DNA from: Flavobacteriaceae bacterium
Lineage (GTDB): Bacteria > Bacteroidota > Bacteroidia > Flavobacteriales > Flavobacteriaceae
Length of the DNA: 64,000 nucleotides
Direction: 5' to 3'
Assembly: GCA_013214065.1 (NCBI GenBank)
Contig: JABSPK010000007.1
Span: 1-64,000 of the forward strand
The translations under genes and the position numbers were made by a program. Below, piece by piece: positions 47,186-55,414 of the stretch (positions are counted from its first letter, which is position 1; each line of letters begins with the position of its first letter). The notes under the pieces were generated by a model. It had not been told where the DNA came from. It saw only the letters and a program-made list of their open reading frames with translations, and did no database searches.

Positions 47186-48436
47186 TTACTTTAATACGAT
47201 TCGTTCGGCTTCACCGAAACTGTCATAATTACTGGTTATTACTTGTTCGCCGGGTTCCAGACCTTCTAGAACCTCGTAATATCTTGAATTTTGCTTGCCG
47301 ACCCTGATGTTGCGTTTCAGGGCTTCGTTGCCATCGGGTGAGAGCACGAAGACCCATTGTCCGCCGGTGCTATTGAAAAACCCACCTTTCGGTAACAGTA
47401 GGGCATCGTTCGACGCTCCCAGCTGCAATCGGATGTTATAGCTTTGGCCGGCGCGGATGGTCTCCGGTTTTTCGTCGGTAAAGACAAGATCGACATTGAA
47501 TCGACCGTTTCGCACCTCTGGATAGACCTTGCGCAATCGTAGCGCGTATTCTTTTCCATTTCGTTCAAGGCTGGCCGAAAGATCGCGTTTCACCCGATCG
47601 ATATAATGTTCGTCGATGGCGGCCTCGATCTTGAAATCGGTCAAGACGTTGACCTGACCGATACGTTGGCCCTGGGTGATATTCTGTCCGATTTCGGCAT
47701 CGAGAAAGCCCAACTGTCCATCTGCGGGAGCCCTGACGTTCAAATGGTCTAAACGTTCGTAGACCATCGACAGTGTTTTTTTCATCCGATCGAGATCGGT
47801 ATCGAGACCCGCCAAAGAGGTGCTGCGTAAGGCATCGTCTTGTTCGGTCTGGAGTTTGACGATCTCATACTGTTTTTGCGCGAGTTCATAATTCTCTTTG
47901 GAAGTCAGGTACACTTCGCGAGAGACCAGCTCATCTTCGTATAGGGCGGTGTTCTGTTCGAAATTCCTTTTAAGGCGTTGCAGATCGGTGCTTGCGGTAG
48001 CCAATGATCGTCGCCCTTCGACCTGTCGTGCATCGAAAGTCAAACGGGTCGAACGCAGATCATTTTGTTTTAAGGCCAGATTACTTTCACTGGCCAAGAT
48101 CTGCTCATAGAGGTTCATATTCTCTAACCTGAGGATGATGTCGCCTTTTTTGACCATCGCCCCTTCTTCAATGAGCTTTTCGGATACCCGACCACCTTCA
48201 TAGGCATCCATGTAGATGGTGGCGATTGGGGCCACGTTGCCATTGATCGTGATGTAATCGTCGAACTTGCCATTGCTCACCTGGGAAATCGAAAGCCGTT
48301 CTTTTTCGGTTCGAAATGTCGAGGCGGAGCTGCCCGTGGCCAGTTTGTAGCCAACGAACAGTACTAAGACGCCAAGGGCGATGTAGCCGTAGTGTTTCGG
48401 ACGAAGTCCTTTTTTCCTTTCGAGTTGTATATCCAT
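47186..48436 (-). CDS. Membrane-fusion (HlyD/MacA-type) periplasmic adaptor
   Basis: A 416-aa inner-membrane-anchored adaptor: one N-terminal helix (residues 17-34), lipoyl half-domains (INGNVAPIATIYMDAYEGG and NVRAPADGQLGFLDAEIGQ), a long alpha-hairpin (about 105-235), then a beta-barrel and membrane-proximal domain. It bridges MacB-type permeases to the TolC channel. It begins 1 nt after the tolC gene (48438), so the two are translationally close. It is the only adaptor for ten permeases. Confidence 0.93.
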   Translation of the reverse strand: MDIQLERKKGLRPKHYGYIALGVLVLFVGYKLATGSSASTFRTEKERLSISQVSNGKFDDYITINGNVAPIATIYMDAYEGGRVSEKLIEEGAMVKKGDIILRLENMNLYEQILASESNLALKQNDLRSTRLTFDARQVEGRRSLATASTDLQRLKRNFEQNTALYEDELVSREVYLTSKENYELAQKQYEIVKLQTEQDDALRSTSLAGLDTDLDRMKKTLSMVYERLDHLNVRAPADGQLGFLDAEIGQNITQGQRIGQVNVLTDFKIEAAIDEHYIDRVKRDLSASLERNGKEYALRLRKVYPEVRNGRFNVDLVFTDEKPETIRAGQSYNIRLQLGASNDALLLPKGGFFNSTGGQWVFVLSPDGNEALKRNIRVGKQNSRYYEVLEGLEPGEQVITSNYDSFGEAERIVLK

Positions 48437-48437
48437 T

Positions 48438-49781
48438 TTAGTTGATATTAAATATTGGAAGACCCTGGTAAAAGTCTAGGGTGCTTTTGTTCACTTTTAA
48501 TCGCAATTGTGCTTGCAGGTTCTGGTTTTGTGCGGTCGCATAGAGTGTTTTCGCCTGCCCGAGTTCGATGGCATTGATCATGCCTTTCTCATAGCGTTTT
48601 TGGGCAATTGAAAAGGAAAGTCCCTGTGAGGTCACGCTCTTTTGTGTCTGTGCGGTCTCGGCTTTTAAGGCTTCGTTCTCCTGTACCAATTGTTGAATGA
48701 TCTGGTAAAGCTCCTGGGCCGTGATCTTTGCATTGTTCTTAGCGCGTTCCAAGGCGATTTTTTGTTGTTTGATCCTGGATCGGTTCGACCAAGCGCTGAA
48801 AACGGGTACGTTCAAAGTAGCCCCTATGTATTCAAAGCGGTTGTCGCGGAACTGATCTCTAAAAGGAATGGTGTTGCCCAAGGTATCCCGGATCGTTTCG
48901 AAATATCCGGTACCGACACCACCACCGAAAGAAAGGGTGGGGTAAAGCGATCCCCTGGTCACGGCCAGTTGCTTTCTTGCTGCCTTGACACGATATTCCT
49001 GTGCTTTGATCGACGGCATGAACGACTTGGCCGTACTGAAGATCGAATCGGAGACCAAGGTCTTTGTTTCCATGGTAAACGCCCCTTCTTCAATGACGGG
49101 TTGGATCGAGATATCACTTTCGTTTTCAACGTTCATGGCTTGTAACAAGGTCAATTTGGCGGCGTTCAATCGGTTTTGGTTCTGGGTCAATGCCAATTTA
49201 TCGGTCAGCAAAAGGGCCTCGGCCTCGTACAGGTCGGCACCTGCCATCACCCCGAGCTCGACTTGTTTCGAAACGAGGTCATAATTGGTTTGGGATATGG
49301 CGACCTGTTCTTCCGAAATGGTAATCAGGCCTTCGATGAATTGAATGTCGTAATAGGCCGACATCACCCGAAAGGCCAAAAGGTACTTCTGTTGAAGGCT
49401 CTCTTCTTTCGTTGCCTTGTATAAAAATTTCGAGGCTTTGATGGAGTTGATTTTTTGGAACCCTTGAAACAGGTCAAAGGAGGCGTCCAGAGAATAATTG
49501 TTCGAAAAAATATCGGTGTTGACGATACTGTTGTCTTCCGGGTTGATCTGGCGACCATAGCGGATGAAATAGTTCGCAAAACCACTTATGGTGGGTAGCA
49601 GATCGCGCACCGACTGTCGGTAGGTTTCCCTATTCGATTGGGTGTTCAGATCAAAATCGTTCAATTGAAGATTGTGTTCTACAGCATAAGAGATGCACTC
49701 ATCGAGTGTCCAGACCTTTTGTGAAAAAGCCTTGGTAAACACCATCAGGGCAAATAGAAATAAAAGCTGTTTTCGGTTCAT
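48438..49781 (-). CDS. TolC-family outer membrane efflux protein
   Basis: A 447-aa protein from the ATG at 49781 (MNRKQLLFLFALMVFTKAFSQ signal peptide); the longer frame from 49823 would overlap the sigma-54 promoter and has no signal peptide. It has two OEP repeats of coiled helices and strands (about 25-215 and 235-440). It forms the trimeric exit duct for the MFP-permease complexes. First gene of the operon, 16 nt downstream of the predicted sigma-54 start site. Confidence 0.93.
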   Translation of the reverse strand: MNRKQLLFLFALMVFTKAFSQKVWTLDECISYAVEHNLQLNDFDLNTQSNRETYRQSVRDLLPTISGFANYFIRYGRQINPEDNSIVNTDIFSNNYSLDASFDLFQGFQKINSIKASKFLYKATKEESLQQKYLLAFRVMSAYYDIQFIEGLITISEEQVAISQTNYDLVSKQVELGVMAGADLYEAEALLLTDKLALTQNQNRLNAAKLTLLQAMNVENESDISIQPVIEEGAFTMETKTLVSDSIFSTAKSFMPSIKAQEYRVKAARKQLAVTRGSLYPTLSFGGGVGTGYFETIRDTLGNTIPFRDQFRDNRFEYIGATLNVPVFSAWSNRSRIKQQKIALERAKNNAKITAQELYQIIQQLVQENEALKAETAQTQKSVTSQGLSFSIAQKRYEKGMINAIELGQAKTLYATAQNQNLQAQLRLKVNKSTLDFYQGLPIFNIN

Positions 49782-49807
49782 GATTTTTCTAGTATGCCAA
49801 AAATAAA

Positions 49808-49821
49808 GCGATTCCCATGCC
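49808..49821 (-). promoter_or_regulatory. Sigma-54 promoter of the tolC-permease operon
   Basis: TTGGCATGGGAATCGCTT on the minus strand has GG (49821-49820) and GC (49809-49808) exactly 10 nt apart; TGGCA and GCT match the -24/-12 consensus (TGGCAC-N5-TTGC). The start site would be near 49797. A vegetative-like TATTTTTG (49805-49798) overlaps, with a short 15-nt spacing from TTG, so dual use cannot be excluded. Confidence 0.65.
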
Positions 49822-49886
49822 AATAATGAAAGTAATTGATAGTCAGATACTTAATATTAAATTTTTTTCGATTCCACTGCTCTTGT

Positions 49887-49923
49887 GTAAAATATTTATA
49901 CAAAATATGTCAAATATTTTGAC
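49887..49923. promoter_or_regulatory. Tandem activator sites upstream of tolC
   Basis: GTAAAATATTTATAC (49887-49901) and GTCAAATATTTTGAC (49909-49923; perfect arms TGTCAAA/TTTGACA) are 22 bp apart, two helical turns. They lie 66-103 bp upstream of the -24 box, the usual place for sigma-54 enhancer sites, and just upstream of the activator gene's own predicted promoter. Confidence 0.65.
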
Positions 49924-49932
49924 AATTGATCT

Positions 49933-49960
49933 TTTGGTACAGCTGCAATCCTTAGTTTTG
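49933..49960 (+). promoter_or_regulatory. Promoter-like element of the activator gene
   Basis: TTTG (49933-49936) and an exact TAGTTTTG (49953-49960), spacer 16 nt, slightly short. The start site would lie about 13 nt before the ATG at 49980. Confidence 0.45.
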
Positions 49961-49979
49961 ACCGAAACGGGCCTTCACT

Positions 49980-51344
49980 ATGATAGATGCCAAGATTTTG
50001 GTAATCGATGACAACAAGAGTGTCTTGAGCGCACTTGAGATCTTGTTGCAATTCGAATACAAGCAGGTACAGACCTTGTTCAATCCGAACCAGATATCGT
50101 CTTTCCCGAAATTGGAAGAGATCGATATCGTTTTGCTCGACATGAATTTCTCTGCCGGGGTGAATACCGGAAACGAAGGGTTGTTCTGGCTGAAAGAGAT
50201 CAAAACGCGGTCTCCGAATACTTCGGTCATCATGATGACGGCCTATGGGGCAGTCGACCTAGCGGTGAAGGCATTGAAAGACGGGGCGTCAGATTTCGTT
50301 TTAAAACCTTGGAACAATGAACGTTTGCTGACGACCGTTAAATCGGCCTTTGAGTTGCGTCAATCGCGAAAGGAGATCCACCAGCTCAAGAAGAAGGAAA
50401 GTAGCCTGAAACAACTCATCAACGACGATAAGAATTATATCATAGGCAACAGCAAGGCCTTGACCTCCGTATTGAACTTGGTGCGAAAGGTCGCGAAGAC
50501 CGATGTCAATGTATTGATTACCGGTGAGAACGGTACGGGCAAGGAGTTGATCGCCCGTGAACTGCATCGATTGTCTTCGCGTAAGAACGAGGTGTTCATC
50601 GGTGTCGATATGGGTTCGATTGCAGAAAACCTCTTTGAGAGCGAACTGTTCGGGCACCAGAAAGGGGCCTTTACCGATGCAAAGGAAGATCGTGCCGGTA
50701 AGTTCGAAGCGGCGCACCAAGGCTCGCTCTTTTTGGATGAGATCGGTAACCTGACGCTCCAGACCCAAGCCAAACTCCTCTCCGCCATTCAAAACAAATC
50801 CGTGGTCAGAGTGGGGTCGAACAAAAACATTTCGGTCGATATCCGTTTGATTTGTGCCACCAACTGCAATCTAAAACAAATGGTCACCGACGGGTTGTTT
50901 CGCGAAGATCTGTTGTATCGCATCAATACCATCCATATCGAAGTGCCGCCCTTACGGGAACGGGAAGGCGATATTTTGATTCTGGCCGATTTTTTCTTGA
51001 AGCGCTTCGCCAACAAATACGACAAGCCCGGTTTGCGTATCAACAACCTGGCTGAAGAAAAGCTGACCTCCTATAAATGGCCAGGCAATATCAGGGAATT
51101 ACAACATACTATGGAGCGGGCCGTGATCCTGTCAGAAGGTAATGTGCTCAAACCGACGGATTTCCTGCTACACCCGAAACCTTCCCATTCCTATGATGAA
51201 GGACCAAAGACCCTTGATGAAATGGAATCACAAATGATCACCAAGGCTTTAGAGAGGCATGATGGCAATTACAGTGCGGCAGCCGAGCAATTGGGTGTCA
51301 CCCGCCAGACCTTGTACAATAAAATGAAACGCTTGAAGAACTAA
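49980..51344 (+). CDS. NtrC-type sigma-54-dependent response regulator
   Basis: 454 aa. Receiver domain with Asp10/Asp11, phospho-acceptor Asp54 (VLLDMN) and Lys in LKPWN. The AAA+ domain (about 145-380) has Walker A GENGTGKE, Walker B SLFLDEIGN and the sigma-54 contact loop GAFTDA, in place of the textbook GAFTGA. The Fis-type helix-turn-helix is at the C-terminus (NYSAAAEQLGVTRQTLYNKM). It should activate the divergent tolC operon and, by matching sites, the second permease unit. Its stop overlaps the kinase start (TAATG). Confidence 0.95.
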   Translation: MIDAKILVIDDNKSVLSALEILLQFEYKQVQTLFNPNQISSFPKLEEIDIVLLDMNFSAGVNTGNEGLFWLKEIKTRSPNTSVIMMTAYGAVDLAVKALKDGASDFVLKPWNNERLLTTVKSAFELRQSRKEIHQLKKKESSLKQLINDDKNYIIGNSKALTSVLNLVRKVAKTDVNVLITGENGTGKELIARELHRLSSRKNEVFIGVDMGSIAENLFESELFGHQKGAFTDAKEDRAGKFEAAHQGSLFLDEIGNLTLQTQAKLLSAIQNKSVVRVGSNKNISVDIRLICATNCNLKQMVTDGLFREDLLYRINTIHIEVPPLREREGDILILADFFLKRFANKYDKPGLRINNLAEEKLTSYKWPGNIRELQHTMERAVILSEGNVLKPTDFLLHPKPSHSYDEGPKTLDEMESQMITKALERHDGNYSAAAEQLGVTRQTLYNKMKRLKN

Positions 51345-52684
51345 TGGCGAGTCGGAACTTTTACTTGCAAATGATCGTAAGGGTCATTTTAATCACCTTG
51401 ACGGCTTTGGGCATTGCCTATTGTGTATTCCATCAATCGTATGCCGGAGTGGTTTTCGCCGCATTCCTGTTGATCGTACAAGTGGTTTCCTTGATCCGAT
51501 TTATCAATAACACCAACCGCAAGATCGCCTATTTTTTCGATGCCATTCGCAATGAGGATTTCACGCTGCGGTTCCCAGAACGGGTGACCATCAAATCCTT
51601 CAAAGAACTGAACCAAAGCCTGAACCGGGTCAATGGGTTGATCCAAGAAGTACACCTGCAACTCCAAATCCGTGAAAACTACTATCAGGAAATACTGAAA
51701 CAGGCCAACATCGGGATCATGACCTTCAATGAACGCGGACATATCCTCTTTGCCAACCCGACACTGGAGAAATTGTTGAACCACAGTCCTTTGAACCATA
51801 TCAAACAATTGGCGAAGATCGATCAGGGGCTTTTTGAGATCTTTAAGCCGTTTACCGCCTTCGAACGGAAGCTTTTCCAATTGACCAATGAGCGGGAGCA
51901 AAAGCAATTGGCCATCAAATGCACTCCTATGGTCATGGATAAAGACCCCTTGCTGTTGGTGGTCGTTCAAGACATCCACCACGAACTCGACGAAAAGGAA
52001 ACCGATTCTTGGGTGCGCTTGATCCGCGTGCTCACCCATGAGATCATGAATACCATTACCCCCATAACCTCTATTTCGGATTCGATTTTGAAGCATTTCC
52101 AAAATGGGGATCAAGATGATGCGGAAAGTACGGAACACAAAATGGCCAGTGCCATTAAAGGTCTTGAGGTCATTCGGGGCCAAGGAAGCGACCTTATGGA
52201 TTTCGTGCAATCGTACCGGAGCTTTTTGAGTGTACCAAAACCGGATAAGGAGTTGGTTTCGGCCTCGGCATTTTTTGAGAAAGTACAGCTTTTGACCAGC
52301 AAGGAAGCCGTGGGCAAGGTCGCTTTCGAATGGAAGGTAGCACCTGAAGACCTTGAGTTGTATATCGATGAGAAGCAGCTTACCCAAGTGCTGATCAATT
52401 TGGTGAAAAACGCCATCCATTCCTTAGAACAGGGTGATGGGGGCCTTATCGAGGTGACTGCGGGCACTGCGGCCAGCGGAAAGAAATTCGTCGAGGTGAA
52501 AGACAATGGCCCCGGCATACCGAAAGAATTGGCCGACGAAATCTTTGTTCCCTTTTTTACGACCAAAGACAAAGGAACCGGAATCGGTCTGAGCCTTTCA
52601 AAACAGATCATGCAACAGCATGGGGGTAGTTTGAAACTACATTCGATACCTAACCAAGAAACCGTCTTCACCCTATTGTTCTAG
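51344..52684 (+). CDS. Sensor histidine kinase without periplasmic domain (NtrY-like)
   Basis: 446 aa. Two adjacent N-terminal helices (about 7-28 and 33-53) are joined by only a few residues (HQSY). A short HAMP-like/linker region, a PAS-like domain (107-220), H-box LTHEIMNTITP and a complete ATPase domain (NLVKNAIHSLEQ, DNGPGIP, TGIGLSLSKQIM) follow. With no outside domain it must sense inside the membrane or in the cytosol. It overlaps the activator gene by one base and is the evident partner kinase. Confidence 0.92.
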   Translation: MASRNFYLQMIVRVILITLTALGIAYCVFHQSYAGVVFAAFLLIVQVVSLIRFINNTNRKIAYFFDAIRNEDFTLRFPERVTIKSFKELNQSLNRVNGLIQEVHLQLQIRENYYQEILKQANIGIMTFNERGHILFANPTLEKLLNHSPLNHIKQLAKIDQGLFEIFKPFTAFERKLFQLTNEREQKQLAIKCTPMVMDKDPLLLVVVQDIHHELDEKETDSWVRLIRVLTHEIMNTITPITSISDSILKHFQNGDQDDAESTEHKMASAIKGLEVIRGQGSDLMDFVQSYRSFLSVPKPDKELVSASAFFEKVQLLTSKEAVGKVAFEWKVAPEDLELYIDEKQLTQVLINLVKNAIHSLEQGDGGLIEVTAGTAASGKKFVEVKDNGPGIPKELADEIFVPFFTTKDKGTGIGLSLSKQIMQQHGGSLKLHSIPNQETVFTLLF

Positions 52685-53137
52685 ATGGCCGATATCAAGC
52701 AAAAAGCGTTCGATCATTGTCGGGCCTTCGTGGTTTCGCGTCAAGAGGCTATTGTCCAAGCCATCGGCAAGATTAGAGAATCTTTGGTTTCCGAAACCAA
52801 AAGCACGGCCGGTGATAAGCACGAAACCGGTAGGGCCATGCTGCAATTGGAACGCGAGAAGTTAGGGAGACAGCTTGCCGAGATCAAAAAGTTGGATGCG
52901 ATCATACAACGTATCGACCCTAGCAAAACAAATGAGCGCGTTGCACTTGGAAGTCTTGTGGTCACCGACAAGGCCCAGTATTTCATTGCCCTGTCAGCGG
53001 GGGTGGTACCGGGCAGTGTACCTCCTTTGTACTGTGTATCTACCCAAACACCTATAGGCAGATCGCTCCTTGGAAAAAAAGTGGGCGAACGCCTTGTTTT
53101 CAATGGGATCGAAAGTGTGATCATGGCTTTGGAATAA
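52685..53137 (+). CDS. GreA/GreB-family-like protein
   Basis: A 150-aa protein: an N-terminal helical/coiled-coil half (with the conserved STAGDKHETGRAMLQLEREKLG) and a C-terminal FKBP-like GreA_GreB half (GSLVVTDKAQYFIALSAG, then TPIGRSLLGKKVGERLVFNG). Such proteins are often misnamed 3-oxoacyl-ACP synthase. A transcription factor-like role at RNA polymerase is plausible, but the acidic tip residues of true GreA are not obvious. It starts at the base after the kinase stop, so it belongs to the two-component operon. Confidence 0.8.
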   Translation: MADIKQKAFDHCRAFVVSRQEAIVQAIGKIRESLVSETKSTAGDKHETGRAMLQLEREKLGRQLAEIKKLDAIIQRIDPSKTNERVALGSLVVTDKAQYFIALSAGVVPGSVPPLYCVSTQTPIGRSLLGKKVGERLVFNGIESVIMALE

Positions 53138-53219
53138 TAAGAATTCATTTAACTTTTCCTTAAACGGCCCTACGACTTCATTGTGTAACTTCAAGGACGT
53201 TAACCTTAAATAAACAAAC

Positions 53220-53591
53220 ATGACCACACAAGAAGTTGCCGACCGTTTGGTTTCGCTTTGTCGCGAAGAAAAATACCAAGAGGCCTATGATCTATATGCC
53301 GATGATGCAGTCAGTATTGAGATGGACGGGATGCCCGGTGAGAAGATAACCGAAGGCAAAGCGAATATTTGGAATGCCTATTTGCAATGGGCAGAAGGTA
53401 TCGAAGAGATCCATGGAGGTTCCGTTGGTGATGCGGTAGTGGCCGCCAACCATTTTGTGGTACCTATGTCGATGGATGCCACCTTTAAAGAGGGCGGTCG
53501 ATGGGCCTTTGATGAGCTGTGTATGTACCAAGTGGAAAACGGGAAGATCAAGAAGGCACAATACTTCTATGAGGTGCCCGAAATGGGATAA
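53220..53591 (+). CDS. NTF2/SnoaL-like small protein
   Basis: A 123-aa single-domain alpha+beta protein of the NTF2-like superfamily: VADRLVSLCREEKYQEAYDLYADDAVSIE is the N-terminal helix pair and first strand, and WAFDELCMYQVENGKIKKAQYFYE the closing sheet. Members include isomerases and small ligand-binding proteins; the function here is unknown. It is separated from the GreA-like gene by 82 nt and converges on the LytTR regulator. Confidence 0.8.
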   Translation: MTTQEVADRLVSLCREEKYQEAYDLYADDAVSIEMDGMPGEKITEGKANIWNAYLQWAEGIEEIHGGSVGDAVVAANHFVVPMSMDATFKEGGRWAFDELCMYQVENGKIKKAQYFYEVPEMG

Positions 53592-53593
53592 AC

Positions 53594-54352
53594 CTATCCG
53601 TCTAGCCACTTTCGAAATGCCTTGGTCACCGAGGAGCTGGTGAGCACTTTGTCTTTGACCCCGTTCAATCGAAGTTCCAATCGATTTTTCGAATAGGTCA
53701 AGATATTGGTCAACTGTCGTTGATTGATGATTTGACTTCGATTGATCTTGAAAAAAAGATCGGGGTCGAGGACACCTTCCAATGACCCGATGTTGGAAGA
53801 AATAGTATGCATTTTCCCATCCAAATCATAGAGTTTGCAGAGGTCACCAAATGCCTGGATGAGGGCGATATCTTGGGTTTCGAGCAACTTGATCCCTTCA
53901 GGTTTTTTGATGGCAAAACGCCGCTTATAGGTCATACTGCCCTGGTTTAAGGCTTTTTTCAAGGCCTTGAACATAGCCGTTTCATAAGAGGGGGAATCGA
54001 ACAGGGTCAAGTACTTATGGATGGCATGTTCGAAATCATCGGCCGAAAAAGGTTTCAGGATGTAGGCGATGCCATTGGTCTTGAAGGCCTCGAGTAGGTG
54101 ATTGTCATAGGCCGTAATGAAAATAATGGGGGCCGTTATTTCACAATTTTGGAACACTTCGAAAGCCGTTCCGTCCAATAGCTGGATATCCGACAGGATT
54201 AGGTTGAATTCGATTCCTTCCGAGAGCATGACCATGGCCTGTTCCACCGTCCGTGAATTCGAAGTGGTGAAGGGTACGTCCAAGGTTTGGGCCAAAAGGG
54301 CTTCGATTTTTTTAAGGGCCGGCGGTTCGTCTTCAAGGATCAAAATATGCAT
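53594..54352 (-). CDS. LytTR-family response regulator
   Basis: 252 aa: receiver domain with acidic pocket ED(7-8), phospho-acceptor Asp55 (LILSDIQ) and Lys in LKPFS, and a C-terminal LytTR DNA-binding domain (about 150-250; FKINRSQIINQRQLTNI). It starts 6 nt after the stop of the partner kinase gene, forming an LytS/LytR-type pair. Targets are unknown; the adjacent serine hydrolase is a candidate only by position. Confidence 0.93.
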   Translation of the reverse strand: MHILILEDEPPALKKIEALLAQTLDVPFTTSNSRTVEQAMVMLSEGIEFNLILSDIQLLDGTAFEVFQNCEITAPIIFITAYDNHLLEAFKTNGIAYILKPFSADDFEHAIHKYLTLFDSPSYETAMFKALKKALNQGSMTYKRRFAIKKPEGIKLLETQDIALIQAFGDLCKLYDLDGKMHTISSNIGSLEGVLDPDLFFKINRSQIINQRQLTNILTYSKNRLELRLNGVKDKVLTSSSVTKAFRKWLDG

Positions 54353-54358
54353 GGGCGG

Positions 54359-55366
54359 TCAATCAATGGTTTGCAATAGAGGTAACGACACGGAAAACCG
54401 TACTGGATCTTCTTGGATCGTAAGTGTTTGATCACTAAGCAGGGCATACCGCCTTTTGAGATTTTCCAGGCCGGTACCGAACCGGTCAACGGGTTTGTTC
54501 GAGCGGCTTTTGTTATTGGTGATGGTCATGGTAGCCGCTTCAACGGTGATTTTAGTCGCTATGGGATCGGGCACGGGCCGGTTGTGTTTGACCACGTTTT
54601 CCAAAATGGTCAATAGGGCGCCGTTCGGCACGAACTTTCCTTCAGTTTCGCCCGTAATATCGATATCGAATCGAAAATCATTGCCAAAGCGGGTTTCGAT
54701 AAGGTAAAAATAATCCTGGGCCAAGGCGATTTCTCGTGCAACCGGGATGAGGTCTTCCTCTTTATTCTGGATGAGGTAGCGGTACAATGATGCCAAATGC
54801 GTTACATAGGTTCTGACTTTTTGCTTAGGGGCGTGGTCGATCAGTGCATCAATGGTATTTAGGCTGTTGTATAAGAAATGGGGGTCGTATTGGGCCCTAA
54901 GTACTTTGAGCTGCATCGCCTTTTGGGCACTCTGCAACTCGACCAGGTGCAATTTGTTCTCATAATAGCGCTTACTGAGTAATAGCCCAAGCGGAAGCGC
55001 AAGATCGGGCGTGGTATTGTAAAAACAGTGAACGATGATTTCGCCAGGGGTCATGTTCCAAGTCCATGGGGGTTCGGCCGTATAGTAATCCCGTAGTAAA
55101 TCAAGATACCCCATGCCGAAGAGGGCGATACAAGCCAAAACGAGAAACGTCAGATATCCTCTTTTTTCTATCAAGACTTTCTGAACGAGCCACAAAAAGA
55201 TATACAACAAGATACTTACCTTAATGAGTACCCCGATCAGCCCTGTGATGATCTCAAACCGGGTGTAGCCTTCGACGATATACCGATAGGTCAACCAGGC
55301 GATGGATAAGAGGAAGTAGGCCCCTAAGAGTTTTAGATCCGATTGGTTTAAGCGATAGTCGCGCAT
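54359..55366 (-). CDS. LytS/YehU-type sensor histidine kinase
   Basis: 335 aa. Four hydrophobic helices in the first ~140 residues without a large outside domain. A coiled coil leads to the His_kinase motif LRAQYDPHFLYNSLNTID (phospho-His in PHF), and a divergent ATPase domain follows (LLTILENVVKHN, FGTGLENLKRRY). Upstream of the LytTR regulator in one operon. The His-box varies from the usual INPHFLFN. Confidence 0.92.
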   Translation of the reverse strand: MRDYRLNQSDLKLLGAYFLLSIAWLTYRYIVEGYTRFEIITGLIGVLIKVSILLYIFLWLVQKVLIEKRGYLTFLVLACIALFGMGYLDLLRDYYTAEPPWTWNMTPGEIIVHCFYNTTPDLALPLGLLLSKRYYENKLHLVELQSAQKAMQLKVLRAQYDPHFLYNSLNTIDALIDHAPKQKVRTYVTHLASLYRYLIQNKEEDLIPVAREIALAQDYFYLIETRFGNDFRFDIDITGETEGKFVPNGALLTILENVVKHNRPVPDPIATKITVEAATMTITNNKSRSNKPVDRFGTGLENLKRRYALLSDQTLTIQEDPVRFSVSLPLLQTID

Positions 55367-55414
55367 TCGATTTACTTATCAAGGTAAGGTACTTAGAAAA
55401 ACCACAAATTGAAT

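Noticed and set aside
51389-52420. 343-aa minus-strand ORF opposite the histidine kinase
   Set aside because: The plus frame has complete kinase motifs; the antisense frame has none and shows shadow-type composition.
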